From: Rebecca billardiae RCC1528
Taxonomy: Eukaryota > Haptophyta
Reading direction: 5' to 3'
Assembly: GCA_965240325.2 (NCBI GenBank)
Contig: OZ251232.1
Location: forward strand, 806,001 to 870,000
DNA: 64,000 nucleotides
Each line of letters begins with the position of its first letter. The stretch's first letter is position 1. The position numbers were made by a program, and so were the translations under genes. This document shows, piece by piece, positions 1 through 11,394 of the stretch. The notes under the pieces are model-generated. The model was not told the DNA's origin and made no database searches. It saw only the letters and a program-made list of their open reading frames with translations.

Positions 1-45
1 GAGGAGCGTGTTGTTGAGTACGCCCCCGCGAGCGCGCAGCAGCTG

Positions 46-590
46 GTGAGGAGCGTGGAGCGTGCCCGACACACGCCCGCTGGCGCCGCCCCGCCGTGCG
101 CCCAGCCGCCGGACGCTGCCGATGGACGCAGAAGCAGCATGGATGCGCACGAGTCTCGTCCAGCGCCAAAATGCGCTCGCGCGCGAGCGAGGCAGACAGC
201 GCCGAGCGCGCCCACGCTCGAGCGAAGCAGGTGGAGATGAGCGAGGAGCGCGCACGACGGACGGCAGCGCACCGGCACCTCACTTACCACCCCGATGTGC
301 GTCCCCGATGTGCGCCCGGCCACCGGACGCCTCAGAAGGACACCCAGCACAAGCGTGGTCGCGCACGAGCGGATGAGAGAAGCAGAAGGCGCTGAGCGTT
401 CCCCTCGAGTAAAGCAGTGGGCCATGAGGAGGAGGGAGCACGACGGACGGCAGTGCCCAGCACCTCGCGCTCCGCCTCGCAGTGCGCACGACCGTCGGAT
501 GCCGCCGCAGAAGGACGCCGAAGCAGCATCGTGAGAGTTCGAGCGTGATGCACGCGCACCACGCCAGGGGGGGACAACGAGGAACGGGGA
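46..590. repeat. Degenerate ~190-bp direct repeats
   Basis: Three imperfect direct copies follow one another, at about 46-236, 237-424 and 425-590. Each has a block like GAGCACGACGGACGGCAG followed by a block like CGGACGC...CAGAAGGACGC. Short reading frames cross the region but none is conserved between copies, so I see no supported gene. From 590 to 1605 the sequence is GC-rich and nothing is recognisable. The repeats could be a decayed minisatellite or the edge of a repetitive coding exon cut by the window start. Confidence 0.45.
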
Positions 591-1605
591 GCGAAGGAGG
601 CGGAGGAGCGCCGCTGGCTGTCCGTGAGTGTGCCGGCGCCGCCGCGGCCTGCCGCCCGGGGGCCCCGGGCCCGGGCGGGGCCGCTGTGCTCAGGCGTCGG
701 CCGGGGCAGGGTGCGCCGGGGGGCAGTCGCGGCGGAAGCGGTCGGCTGCACGACGTGGGCTGCCCTGACCGGCCCCGAAGGTGCGCCTGTCACGCCGAGG
801 GTCGGCCCTCCTGCAGGTACGCTCACTTTCCGCTTGGTACCCGCGCCGCAAAGGCGAGCTGCTTCCGACTCACATCTCGTCACCGTGCGGTCACTCCGGC
901 GATGCCGCTGCGAGCGCCGAGCCCGCGTCCGGCCAGGTATACGCCCACCTAGCGGGGAGGGGCACGGGCGGCGGCGGAGCAGCGACGCGGCAGTCATAAC
1001 GCGATAACCGCCGCGGACTGCCAAACCCACCACTCCCGTCGCGTCGGCCATCGCCCCGAAACTTTCGGCACTTTCCTTGGTCAGCCGACAGCGGGTACGA
1101 CCTCAAGCCGCCGCCGCCGGCCCCGGGCGACACTGATGAGAGTCGACACTGAGTCAAGCTGTGCGGCCCTGCGAACTATGAGAACAGTAGAATCCGAGCC
1201 GCAGTCAAGTACATCATGGACGCGAGTCCGATTCGCCGCTCGCGGCCTCTCACTCTCGTCAGCCACTCTGCGGACTCTGCAGCCGCACGGCGTCGTCAGG
1301 GCTGGCCGGCATGGGCGCATGGCACTGACAGCCGGTCACGGCGGCGGGAGATCCTCATCAGCCTGAAGACGTCGATTCGCGGTCCGGGAGGCGGGACTGC
1401 CGGCGCGCAGTCAGCCCAGCGCGGGCCGGCGCCGTGAGCACCGCGCCGCCAGTGGCTTCTGTACTGCCAGAGGCAGGGAAGATGCCGGTGGCCAGGAGTT
1501 CGCCGAGTCGCGGATGAGTAGGCTACTGCCAGTATCGTCAAGAAGTCGTGTGGGACGGTCGCAAGCCGTCCGGCCGTCCCGCGACCCGCCGGCGCGCGTC
1601 GCCGC

Positions 1606-4600
1606 TCACTCCGGCAGCTCGCAGGGATGCTCGTTCGTGAAGCTGCCGTTCAGTGATTGGGCCAGGCTGCACGCGGTCGACGCCCGCGGCGACAGGTCCG
1701 AGGTGCCGTCTTGCTGCGAGCCCGCGAACTCGTCGAGCCGCGGCGTCGCAGCGGTGGGCGTCCAGTTGCTCATCGGCGAGCGCGAATCGAGGTCCATGTC
1801 GTCTGACGTGCCGATGCTCCGGCTGCAGTTGCTGCTCAGCTTGCTGCTGCCGCGCATGCTGCTGCCGCCGGCCGCGCGCTTGCGCGCGCGCATCGCGCGC
1901 GTGAGTGCGCGGTCGAGCTTGGAGAGCTCATGGCCGATGCGCTGGCGGATGCGGGGCCACTCGGCCCACGCGCCCTGGTTGGAGGCCGTCGCCTCCGCCG
2001 ACGCGGCGCCGGGCACGAGGCACGCGCTCGGGTGCAGCGACTCAATCGTCACGCGCACGTCCGCCACCGCCGCGAGCGTGCCCACCGACAGCGAGGAGAG
2101 GTGGCCGAGCACGCCAGAGAGCACGATCCAGCGGTGCTCGACGCTCGAGTTCTCCTCGGTGAGCGCGTCGACGCGCGCGAGGAGCGCGGTCGCCTCGGCC
2201 AGCAGCGCGCTGTCCAGCACCGCCGTCGACGCCGCATCCTCCGGCAGGCTCGGCAGCGCGGCGCGCGGCGCATTGGACGGGCGCGGCGAGATGCGTAGCG
2301 AGCTGCGCACCGTCCGGGCCTGCTGCGGCGACGGCGGCGGCGGCGGCGGCGGCAGCTGCGCGTGCGAGAGCCGCCCCTCGCCGAGCGTGGGGAGCGAGTT
2401 GGTGTCCGACGCGCGGCGCTCGCGCGCGGACGCCGCCGACGGCTTCGACGGGCGGTACGTCGCAAGGCACATGTCGTCGACCGCGGCGCGGCGCGAGCGC
2501 GGCGCGCCGGGCACGGCCGCGCCGAGCGCGAGATCGAGCGAGAGGGCGGCACCGGATGCGCTCGAGGAGGTGGACGCGCGCGACGGCGCCGGCCGGACGG
2601 GCGGCGCGCGGAGCATCGCCTCCTGCGCGTCGAGCTCGTCCGCGAGCGCCTCGGCGCCGAGCCCCTTCCCCTCCCGCTCGGGGAAGTGGTAGATCCACAG
2701 CGGCGCAATGTCCCTCCGCACCTGCTCGCGGTTGAAGGGTGTCTTGGACATGACGCCGTGCGCGCGCTCGAGGTACACGGCCACGTCGCGCGCCGAGTCG
2801 TTGGCCGAGCGGATGATGGCGAGCAGGCGCGCGGCCTCGGCGGCGTCGAGCTGCGCGCGCGCGCGCGCCACCTGCTCCGAGCCTGAGATCACGCTCACCC
2901 CGTCCACCGGCCGCGCGAGCTCGAGGTTCTCGTCGGCGATCACGAGCACGCGCTGGTCGGGGTGGTCACGCAGCGCGCGCACGACCGAGGCCGCAAAGCC
3001 GAGGGCGTCCTCGTCCTTGCTGCCCGTCACGGTGGTGCGCGCCTCGCACGCGCCGGCGGCGCGGAAGATCCGCTTGAGGATGGCGCGCTGCACCGCCGAG
3101 TCGTCGATCCCCAGCGCGAGCACGTCCGGCGGCAGCTGGAAGGTGTCGAGCTCGGCGGTCGCGCCGTGCACCTTGACTGGCACCTGCAGCCGCACCGTCA
3201 CGAGCTCGTCGGTCGCAAAGACGGAGACGGCGGCGCCGAGCGCCGCGGCGCAGTGGCGCACGATGGAGGTGCCCGCGTCGAGCAGCCCGCCCTCCTCGCC
3301 CACAGCGGGCGCGCCCGACGCCTTCGTCGACGCCGACAGCAGCCGCGCGATCAGCTGGATGTGGCTCGGCCCCGGCTCATTGCTCACGTCAAGCACGAGC
3401 CAGCCACCGTCCAGCGTCACCTCAGCGATCACGTCGCCGTCCTCCGGGCCGTGCTTGTGCGCGTTGGCGACGAGCGAGCGGTAGGCGAGCGCGAGGAGCT
3501 GCGCGTCCACCTCGACGGGCGGGATCGGCACGGGCGCGAGCAGCGTGCACCGGCGGAACGCCAGCGCGCTGCGCGCCCAGCTCACCTCGGTCGAATCTTG
3601 CGAGTGCGCGCGCGATGTGGGCGTGTGCGTGCCAGTGCCCGATTGCTCGTTGGTCGGCGGCGCGGGCACGGCGACGGTGAGGAGCGCGTACGGGTCGATC
3701 ACCTCGGGGCGGGCGATGTACGTGCCGTTGAGCACCTCCACCGTCACCGCGTTCGCGAGCACCGTCTCGAGCGCCGCCTTGAGCGCGCTCTGCAGCTGCG
3801 CCGCCCAGCGGCGCTGCTCCGAGTCCGCGTGCAGTAGCCGCACATCCGGCGGCTGCGCCGACTTGTGGAGCGCCGCCGAGCGCTGGTGCACGCCGCGGAG
3901 GCGCTCCGCGCACTCGACGGCGGCGAGCACGCGGTTCTTCACCTCGTGCCGCAGGAAGTGGTTCGCCTCCTCGTCCTTCCGCCGCGCGAGCGACTCCATC
4001 TCGCGCAGCCGCTCGGCCGCCTGCAGCCCGAGCGCGTGCTCCGCGTCCAGCCTCGCGAGGTGCTCGCCCAGGTCTCGTATCTTGAGCACGACGCCGCGCC
4101 CGTCGCCGACGGAGGAGACGATGACCTGCATCTGCACGAGCTCGCGCGAGGTGAGCACCTCGACCCGCTCGCACTTCAGCCCGCGCCTCGCCTCGTCCGC
4201 CTCGGCGAGCCGCGGCAGGTACCAGCGCAGCTCGACCCGCCGCCCGCGCAGCCCGCGCGCCGCCGTCCACGCCGCGCACACGATGTGGTGCAGGTACGAC
4301 GTGGCCGGCTGCGACGGGTCGGCGACGACGACGATGGGCGGCGTGCGCTGCGGCGCGGTCGCGGGCGCGCCGGAGCCCAGCTCCGGCCCGTCCGGCGGCG
4401 CGCACGCCGCTCCCAGGTCGTCGCACACGCGCACGACGTGCGAGTGGTTGCTCAGCCACGGCGCGGCCGCCTCGTGCCCGAGCACTCGGCAGATCGTCGG
4501 CGTCGCGACCGTGTCGACGGTGAAGGAGGCGTCGGCGTCGAGGCTCTCGGCGGATCCGGGGCCGTCGACGCGCGACGAGAGGACGAGCACGTCCTCCGAG

Positions 4601-4820
4601 TTGGTCCAGAGCTCGCTGTTCTGCTCGTTCATCGCCACCAGCACGTCGTGCGTGTACGTCGCCGCGACGCGCTCGCTCGCCTCCACGATGAGCGCCGGGC
4701 AGAGCAGCGCGCACAGGGCGTCGAGCGCGCAGTTCGCCGCGAAGAAGAACGGGAACTCGAGGTCGGGCGCGGCGGGCGGCCCGCGCTCGTCCGCGCACTC
4801 CGCCGCGCCGGGCGCCGCCG

Positions 4821-4851
<31 letters not shown>

Positions 4852-5721
4852 GCGGCCGGTCGTGAGCGCGACGAGCAGCTCGGCCATCCAGATCGTGAGC
4901 AGCAGCGCGCAGAAGCAGCCGTACGCGAGCGTGAGCTGGAGCGCGAGCCGCGCGCGCAGCCAGCAGAGCCGGTCGTGCGGGGTGCCCGACGACGGTCGCG
5001 AGGACACGTGGCGCCAGCGCTGCGCCGCGAGCCCCACCACCTGCGACGAGCAGCCGGCCGCGATCGGCAGGAGCGCGGCCCACGACCACGCGCGCGCGCC
5101 GCACAGCGGCAGCACGCTGCCGAGCGTCACGACTGCGCCGATGCGCAGGGCGAAGCGCAGCGCGAGGCCGACGGAGTGGCTGTCGATCGCAACGAACAGG
5201 AACGACATGGCCGCCGCGAGTGGCGTCCACTCCGCCAGGCGCACGAGCTGCAAGGGCCGGCCAGAGAGCGGGTCTGTGACGGCAGGCGCGGCCGTGCACG
5301 CCAGCAGCGCGTTCGAGAGCAGCGCGATGCCCTGCACGCTGAGCGCGACGGACATCGCCGCAAAGTCGAGGCGGACTTGCCGGCCGCCCACACCCGCGCC
5401 CACGTACAGCCGCGCGAGCGCCGATATGAGCGCGCCCCCGAGGAGCGCCGCCGAGATCGCCGCGGCCACGCGCTCGCTCGTGCTCAGGTACGCGCGCGGG
5501 GCGCCGGTCAGACCGTACGCGGCGGCGACAAGCGCCCCGAAACACAGCCACGCCGCGATCGCGACGCGCCGGGCGACGCCGGGCGCGTCGATCGCGGCCG
5601 GCGGGATCGTCATCATGTGCGCCGCCCGGCCGGCCGAGCACGAAACAGGGAACGAGTCCGAGCTGGGTAAGGTGATGAAGGGCACGGCCACACGGCGGCA
5701 AGCCTCGGTCGGAGATGGCAC
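1606..5721 (-). CDS. Membrane-bound hybrid histidine kinase with receiver domain
   Basis: One uninterrupted frame of 1,371 aa. Residues ~50-300 form about eight hydrophobic segments, so this is a membrane sensor. A helical linker leads to an H-box, HFLRHEVKNR, with His592 as likely phospho-acceptor. The ATPase N-box follows near residue 755 (LVANAHKHGP), with a GTSIVRH-type glycine motif after it. A receiver domain follows: acidic pair Asp873/Asp874, phospho-accepting Asp930 (VIADENLEL) and conserved Lys993 (MSKTPF). After a proline/serine-rich linker (~1050-1200) a helical C-terminal region may be a degenerate phosphotransfer domain. The expected role is phosphorelay signalling from a membrane input that I cannot identify. 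The start could also be the Met-Met at 5616. Poly-Ala near 4821-4855 is a GCC-repeat expansion. The family call is solid; the ligand is unknown. Confidence 0.85.
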
Positions 5722-7017
5722 TCATCTGATTGCGATCTTGTGAGGAGGCCGGCGCGACTTTAAGGAGCCCCAGTAAATACTTAGATACCGTGCTTACCCA
5801 CGTGAGCTTCGGGCAATGATAAGTTTGGCGCTCGTTCGACAGCGGCGTAACTACTTCATAATCATTCGGTTCATTCGTTCGAGGGAGCGCTCATCAGGGG
5901 CGACCCTCATGAAGGCAAGCAGGTACGGGTATGGGGGTAAATGACCCACGTGAAACTTCACGAACCACTTCGTTCAAATCATCGGCTTAATCGCTCTCAG
6001 CTCGGTGATGAACTTCATAAGTGCTCATTACCGGCTCGCCAAAACACCCTTGCCGGGTTGTCATATATGTGTACTCAGCCGGCCTCACTCAGCGATGATG
6101 CCACTAGCGGTTGAACACCATAATGAACCGAATTACCTGGTACTTCCTATCTTGAACGTACAGTCATTAAGACTACTTACCACTACTTACCACTACTATT
6201 GGTACGAATTGCGGAATTTACATTGGAGAGAATGTTCGATGCGTTTGGATGGTGAGGGTGGTCAGGCACCCGCCATCGTGCGGCGACGTCCCACGCCCAC
6301 GTGCGCGACGACGGGAAACCATTCACCGCGACGGGGTCGCCGTTTTCGGCCGCTCCGACGCGCAGACTGCATCCGCGTTGGCCTTCCGGGAGTCCGGGTG
6401 CATTCTGCGCCGCGTACTCGTCCGGACGGCGCCGACCTTCACCTCGCCGCGTTGAATGGTTTCCCAGTTCGAGAAGTGGAGCTTCGGGCGCGACCGCGGC
6501 CCGCATGCCAGGTCCGCGCGGCGCTCTGTGGGCAAGCGAACCAAGAGGCGCAGCGAGTCCGGAGCGGCTGCCGTACAGGTCGAGCGCGAACGCCGAGTCG
6601 CAGCCGCGCGCGCGCCGCGCTCGCCTGGGGGAGAAGGCGCCGGCTGAAGCGCTCCTTCTGCCATGATCACGCGATCCGTGCCGCAGAACTTAGACCTTCG
6701 GACTTGCGCCCAGTTTTGACCAAAGTGAATAAACGATGGATTTTCAACTGCGCGCGCTAGCAGCTGGGTAACCTGACAGTCCGGTCACGGCGCCGGAAAG
6801 ACCTCAGTCGGACGGTGCCATGACGGCCCACAGGCCACACCCGGCGGCGCCGGCGCGCCGCCGGCGAGCGGCGGTTCAGCGGAGGCCTGGGTCAGGGGCT
6901 GACAATGACAAGAGGCCCACCGTCCACGGACGACACTCGGTAAGGCTCACCTTCGCGGGCGTGATTCACTCAGGACGGATAGCGACGCTGTGATGCCACT
7001 ATATGCACGGTCTCGTC
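5722..7017. other. Intergenic region, no gene seen
   Basis: Composition shifts from AT-richer (5,760-6,250) to GC-rich (6,250-7,000). Open frames here are short and carry no recognisable domain. It holds the upstream region of the histidine kinase and the downstream region of the helicase. I see no repeat longer than about 15 bp and no tRNA-like fold. Confidence 0.4.
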
Positions 7018-9191
7018 TCATTGATGCCGAGCAGCGTCGTCGAAGAGGCCTTTCCGCGCCGTCCGCCTCGGCGGGGGCGGCGTCGAGCCCCGCCCGCCCT
7101 CTCCGTCCGCCCATGCAGGCGCATTCGACCCAGCGGCACCTCGCGCCTCAGCGCTGCCATCGGCGCGGTCAGCGAGGACAGAGCGCGCCCCACTTGTGGA
7201 TGCGCCGTCGGTCGGTGCCTCGCGCGGCGCGCCGCCGAGCGCGCGGCCCGACGGGCCCTGGGCGGCGCGGCGCGGCGCGCGGCCCGCCTTCGGCGCCGGC
7301 GCGCCTCCGTCCGCGCCCTCCGCCGCGCGGCGCTTCTTCTTGAGGCGCAAGCGAAACGAGCGCTTCCGGCTGAACGCGCCCGAGATCCCGGCGCCAGACT
7401 CGGCGCCCTCCCGGATCGCCGCGACCAGGTCCTCGTCCGCCGCGCCGTACAGGCAGGTGGCGCGGCCGGCACGCTTCGCGCGCGCCGTGCGGCCCAGCCG
7501 GTGGAGGTGCTCCACGACGTTCGGCGCGAGCGTGTACTCGACGACGTGCTCGACGGCAGCGAGGTCGAGGCCGCGCGCCGCCAGCCCCGTCGAGACGAGC
7601 GCCTGCAGGCCGCCCGCCGAGAACTCGGCCAGCAGCCGCTGCCGCTCCGCCACCGCGAGCTTCTTGTGGAAGGGCGAGGCGCGCACGCCGGCCGCGCTCA
7701 GCACAGCCGCGCCGCGATCGGCGATGGCGACGGTGTTGGCGAAGACGAGGGTGGGGGGGCACGCCGACGGCTCGCCCACCGCGCGCACGAGCGCCTCGTC
7801 GCGCGCGGCGCTCATCACGGGCTGGCCGCCCACGCCGCCCAGCGCCGCGTCCTCGCCGTCCTCCGGGTGGGCCGCGCGCGCGCGGGGGCCGGCAGCCGCG
7901 TGCGCGGCCGTGCTCTCCGCCTCGTCGCCCACGCGCACGAAGCTCACGGCCAGCTCGGGCTTCGTCCGGTGCAGCCCGGACGACTCGACCCACACCGCGG
8001 CCGGGAAGAGGTGGGTCACGTGCGCGCGCACGTTGCGCGTGCCGTACGCGGGCACGGTGGCGCCCACGAGCAGGTGCTGCAGTGGGCGCGCGGGCGCGGG
8101 CGCGTCGCCGTCCTCGGCCCCGTCGGCCTCGGCGGCGCCGCCGAGCTGCGCGCGGCGGCGCTTCTCCTGCCGCAGCGCGAGGAGCAGCTGCTCGCTGCTC
8201 GGCCGCGTCGCGCGGACCGCGTCGCGCGCGCGACGCGAGTGGGCGTGGGCATCGCGCGGCGCCGCGGGCCAACGGGAGCGAGTCAGCGCGGAGTTGCGCG
8301 CACGGCGGCGGGCAGGCGCGGCATGCGGCGCGCACGACACTGTGCGCGCCGGGCGCCGTCCACGCGCTCCGCGCGCACAGCCCCGCACACGCAACCGGGC
8401 GCGCGCGCGCATGCACGTGGGGCGGCGTGCTACAATACCCACATTGGGTACTTCTGCCGCGCGGCCAGCTTGAAGCTGCCGGCAAGCAACGAGTCGACCT
8501 CGTCGAGCACGGCGAAGCGCGCGCGGCGGACGTCCGCGTGGCCGAGCACCTTCGCCGCCGTGCCGACCAGCACGTGCGCGCGCGCCGCGCGGCCCGGGTC
8601 CGTCGCCGGGTCGGCGAGGCACGCCGCCTCCAGATTGCAATCTCGCAGCAGCTCGGCCGCGACGCGGTGCGCCTGGAACGAGAGGTCGGCGTTGGGCTGC
8701 ACGACGAGCACGAGGCCCGGGTCGGGCTCGGGCTGGGTCGCATCGTCGCCCTCCGCCCAGCTCGGCCCGCGAGCCCCATCCGCCGCCTCGCCGAGCAGCG
8801 CGTCGAGCGCAGGCAGCAGGTAGGCGAGCGTCTTGCCGATCCCCGTCTCGCCCGCGATGATCACGTCGGGCAGGTCGGGGTCGCGCACGGCGGGGAACGC
8901 GTCCGCCTGGATGGGCGTGGGCGTCGAGAGGTCGAGCCGCTCGAGCGCAGCGGCGAGCACGGGGTGGAGCCCGAAGTCGGTGAAGCTGCGCTCGGCGCGC
9001 GCGCCGGGCGCGTCGGCGCTCGGCGACGCGCACGCGAGCGCGCGCGCGCGCGGCGGCGGGCCTGTCGGACGTCGCAGCGCGGCGGGGGCGAAGGGCACGC
9101 CACCACGCACGCATCGGCCCAGGGCCGCGCCGCCAAAGCACGCCAGCGCCGAGACCACCAGCGGCCCTCGCGCCGCTCCCACGCGCGGCAT
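7018..9191 (-). CDS. DEAD-box RNA helicase, probably plastid-targeted
   Basis: Two exons, 9191-8452 and 8194-7018, intron 8195-8451 (GT-AG, phase 2), 638 aa. Helicase motifs appear in order: Q motif (FTDFG...TPTPIQADAFPAV), motif I AGETGIGKT (~residue 114), motif II DEVD (~230), motif III VGATVP (~290), IV LVFANTV, V STGLAARGLDL and VI HRLGRTARA (~478). The tail is basic and Ala/Pro-rich. Motifs I and II depart from AQTGSGKT and DEAD but keep the catalytic Lys and Asp-Glu. The leader has a signal-like hydrophobic stretch, then VPFAPAALRR, which resembles the FAP cleavage motif of secondary red plastids; I infer import into the plastid and a role in plastid RNA or ribosome work. An upstream Met at 9254 would add 21 residues. 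The acceptor could alternatively lie 3 bp upstream. The intron interrupts between motifs II and III. Confidence 0.85.
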
Positions 9192-9266
9192 CGGAATCCG
9201 ACCGGCCCGCGACGAGCCGTGACTGACCGAGGCCGCCGCGCCGCCGCGTGTCACCCTCTCCCCACG
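9192..9266. promoter_or_regulatory. Shared head-to-head promoter spacer
   Basis: Only 75 bp separate the helicase start (-) and the sulfotransferase start (+). Both genes must take their promoter from this spacer and from transcribed leader sequence. I see no TATA box. Inference from gene geometry only. Confidence 0.4.
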
Positions 9267-11000
9267 ATGGCGGCCGTATTAGCCATCGCGCTTGCGCTGG
9301 GCGCAACGCGGCCGCAGTACCAGCACAAGCCGCCCTCCTCGGTGCAGGTCGCGCGCGCTACTGTGTTCAGCGTGCCCACCGGCCTGCCCCTCCAGCAGAA
9401 CGTCGCGCTCCTGTTCGTCCATCCGGTCAAGTGCGGCGGCACGAGCGTGCGGCAGGCCATGTTTGCGGCCAACGCGGCCAACTGGACGCAGGCGGGCAAG
9501 ACGTTCTGCTTCAGCGGCGCCATGCCGGACATGGCCGCGTTCGACGACGCCGCCTTCATGCGTGCGCACCCGCGGCTGTACCTCGAGCTCCACTGCGACA
9601 TCCCGATGTCGCTCAAGACTGGCGGGCGGGTCGACACGATCACGGCCGCGCTGCGCGCGCGCGGCTGGAGCGTGCGCACGGCGATCCTCCTGCGGCACCC
9701 GCTCTCGATCGTGCCCTCGTTCTTCTCCCACTTCGGCCCGGGCAACCCGCGGCGCGCCGTCTCGGCCGACGCCACCCTCGACATGTTCAGCGCCGCGCAC
9801 ACCGAGCTGACCCTCTGCGGCGTGCTGCACGACCAGCGCATGTGCCAGCTGGCCGAGCTGGTCGACGTGGCGCTCCGACCGCGCGCGGGGCGGCGGCGCC
9901 GCCGCCGTCGGGCGGCCGCGCTCGGCGGCGCGGGGCCTCGCGCCGCGCGCGCCGGCGCGGCGCACCGCGCTCGCGGCGAGCATCCCCGCGGCGGCCGCGC
10001 GGCCGGACGAGCGGACGATCCGAGCGGTGGCCGGCCGCGGCGGCGCGCGGCCGCCGCCGAGCCTCCACCGCCCGAGCTGCGCACGGCGGTGGTCGACGCG
10101 CTGGGCTCAGAGATGCACACGCTGGCGCGGCGCGTGCACGCGCTCGTGCCCCCCTCCTTCCGCAAGCTGCCCCGGCAGCTCAGCGCGCCGCACTCCGCGC
10201 CGCCCGCCGTGCGGCAGGCAGTCCTGCTCTTCCTCCGCCGGCTGGCCGCGCGCGCCCCCGAGCTCAGGCCGGACTGCGGGCTGGTCCGCGCCGGGACGGG
10301 CGAGGTCGAGTTCGCGCTCCCGCTGCACACGACCTCGCTGTGGTACCACAAGTGCTCGCGCGAGGCGTTCCGCGCGCTCGTCGACGTGCAGCACGCGTAC
10401 TCTGCCGCGCTCGGCGCGGTGCACCGCGCGTACCCCGAGTTCTGCGAGCGCGCCGTGCGCAAGTGGGAGCGCTGGCTGGGCAAGCTGGACGTGGTGGGGC
10501 TGACGGAGCGGTGGGACGAGTCGTTCATGGCGATCGCGCTCGCGGCGGGCGTCGGGCGCTTCCCGCTGATCGCGCGCAACCGCGCCAGCCGGCGCATCGG
10601 CTGGGACAGCAGCGCCGCCACCAAACACGACGACATCAGCGACGGCACGCGCGCCCTGATTGGCCGGAGCGAGGCGTGCGGCGTGCGCATCTACGAGCGC
10701 TGGGCGGCGCACTTCGAGCGGAGCACGGCCGAGGCGGTGCGCAGCTCGGCCGCGGCGAACCGCACTCTCGAGCGCGTGCGGTACAAGCGCGCGCACATCG
10801 GAGAGGTCGTCGCGCTCGCCGAGACCGTCCTCGGAAGGCACGGCCAGCGGCGCGCGCCCACGCCGGGCTATCTGGACACGATGATGCTCGGGGGCGCCGG
10901 AGGCGTCCTGTCGGCCGCGCCGCTGCGGCTGGAGGGCAGCGTGACCGCCAAGATGCTGCGCAAGTATCGCATCGAGCCCGCTGATGCCGTGCACGGCTGA
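9267..11000 (+). CDS. Sulfotransferase-like Golgi/secretory protein
   Basis: 577 aa in one frame. A short hydrophobic start (MAAVLAIALALGA) suggests a signal peptide or anchor. The PAPS 5'-phosphosulfate loop is seen as FVHPVKCGGTSVRQAM (~residue 51), matching the HxxKxGGTS pattern of carbohydrate sulfotransferases. The 3'-phosphate motif is AILLRHPLSIVPSFFSHF (~145). Such enzymes move sulfate from PAPS to a glycan in the Golgi. Residues ~205-275 (about 9,880-10,090) are an Arg/Ala/Gly-rich stretch that breaks the domain; it could be a coding insertion or an unspliced in-frame intron, but I find no clear splice pair. The C-terminal half contains KWERWLGKLDVVGLTERWDESF, typical of this fold. 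The substrate is unknown. Confidence 0.7.
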   Translation: MAAVLAIALALGATRPQYQHKPPSSVQVARATVFSVPTGLPLQQNVALLFVHPVKCGGTSVRQAMFAANAANWTQAGKTFCFSGAMPDMAAFDDAAFMRAHPRLYLELHCDIPMSLKTGGRVDTITAALRARGWSVRTAILLRHPLSIVPSFFSHFGPGNPRRAVSADATLDMFSAAHTELTLCGVLHDQRMCQLAELVDVALRPRAGRRRRRRRAAALGGAGPRAARAGAAHRARGEHPRGGRAAGRADDPSGGRPRRRAAAAEPPPPELRTAVVDALGSEMHTLARRVHALVPPSFRKLPRQLSAPHSAPPAVRQAVLLFLRRLAARAPELRPDCGLVRAGTGEVEFALPLHTTSLWYHKCSREAFRALVDVQHAYSAALGAVHRAYPEFCERAVRKWERWLGKLDVVGLTERWDESFMAIALAAGVGRFPLIARNRASRRIGWDSSAATKHDDISDGTRALIGRSEACGVRIYERWAAHFERSTAEAVRSSAAANRTLERVRYKRAHIGEVVALAETVLGRHGQRRAPTPGYLDTMMLGGAGGVLSAAPLRLEGSVTAKMLRKYRIEPADAVHG

Positions 11001-11394
11001 GGCGGACGAGCCGGGCCGATTACTTACCAGGACGCGCAGGCCGGCGGGCCGGGCCGGCAGGGCCGGGCCTGGGCAGTATGAGTATCAACGGGCTTCATCG
11101 GCCCGGCCGGCTCGCACTCGCACTCGCAGGCCGGCGGGCCGGCGGGCCGGCCAGCGCAGTAGTGAGCCCGCGCGTACTCAGCTGAGTCAGCGGACTGCGC
11201 GTGTCGCGCGCGCAGTACGGACTACGGCTACTGAGTGTACCGCGTAATATGAGTGAGTCACTATTACTCCTATATGATGCTATAAGGACGAGTCGCAAGT
11301 GTGATATAGACCGATCACGGTGATGACGATGAACAGCGAGAATGCGGCGGCGGCGTTTTGTCGATCTAGCGCAGTTACTTAAGCGGGGCGGGCG

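Noticed and set aside
332-1051. 239-aa minus-strand frame near the window start
   Set aside because: It crosses degenerate tandem repeats and has no recognisable domain.
3545-5743. 732-aa and 601-aa plus-strand frames over the histidine kinase
   Set aside because: They lack domains and are explained as shadows of the minus-strand kinase, whose motifs are clear.
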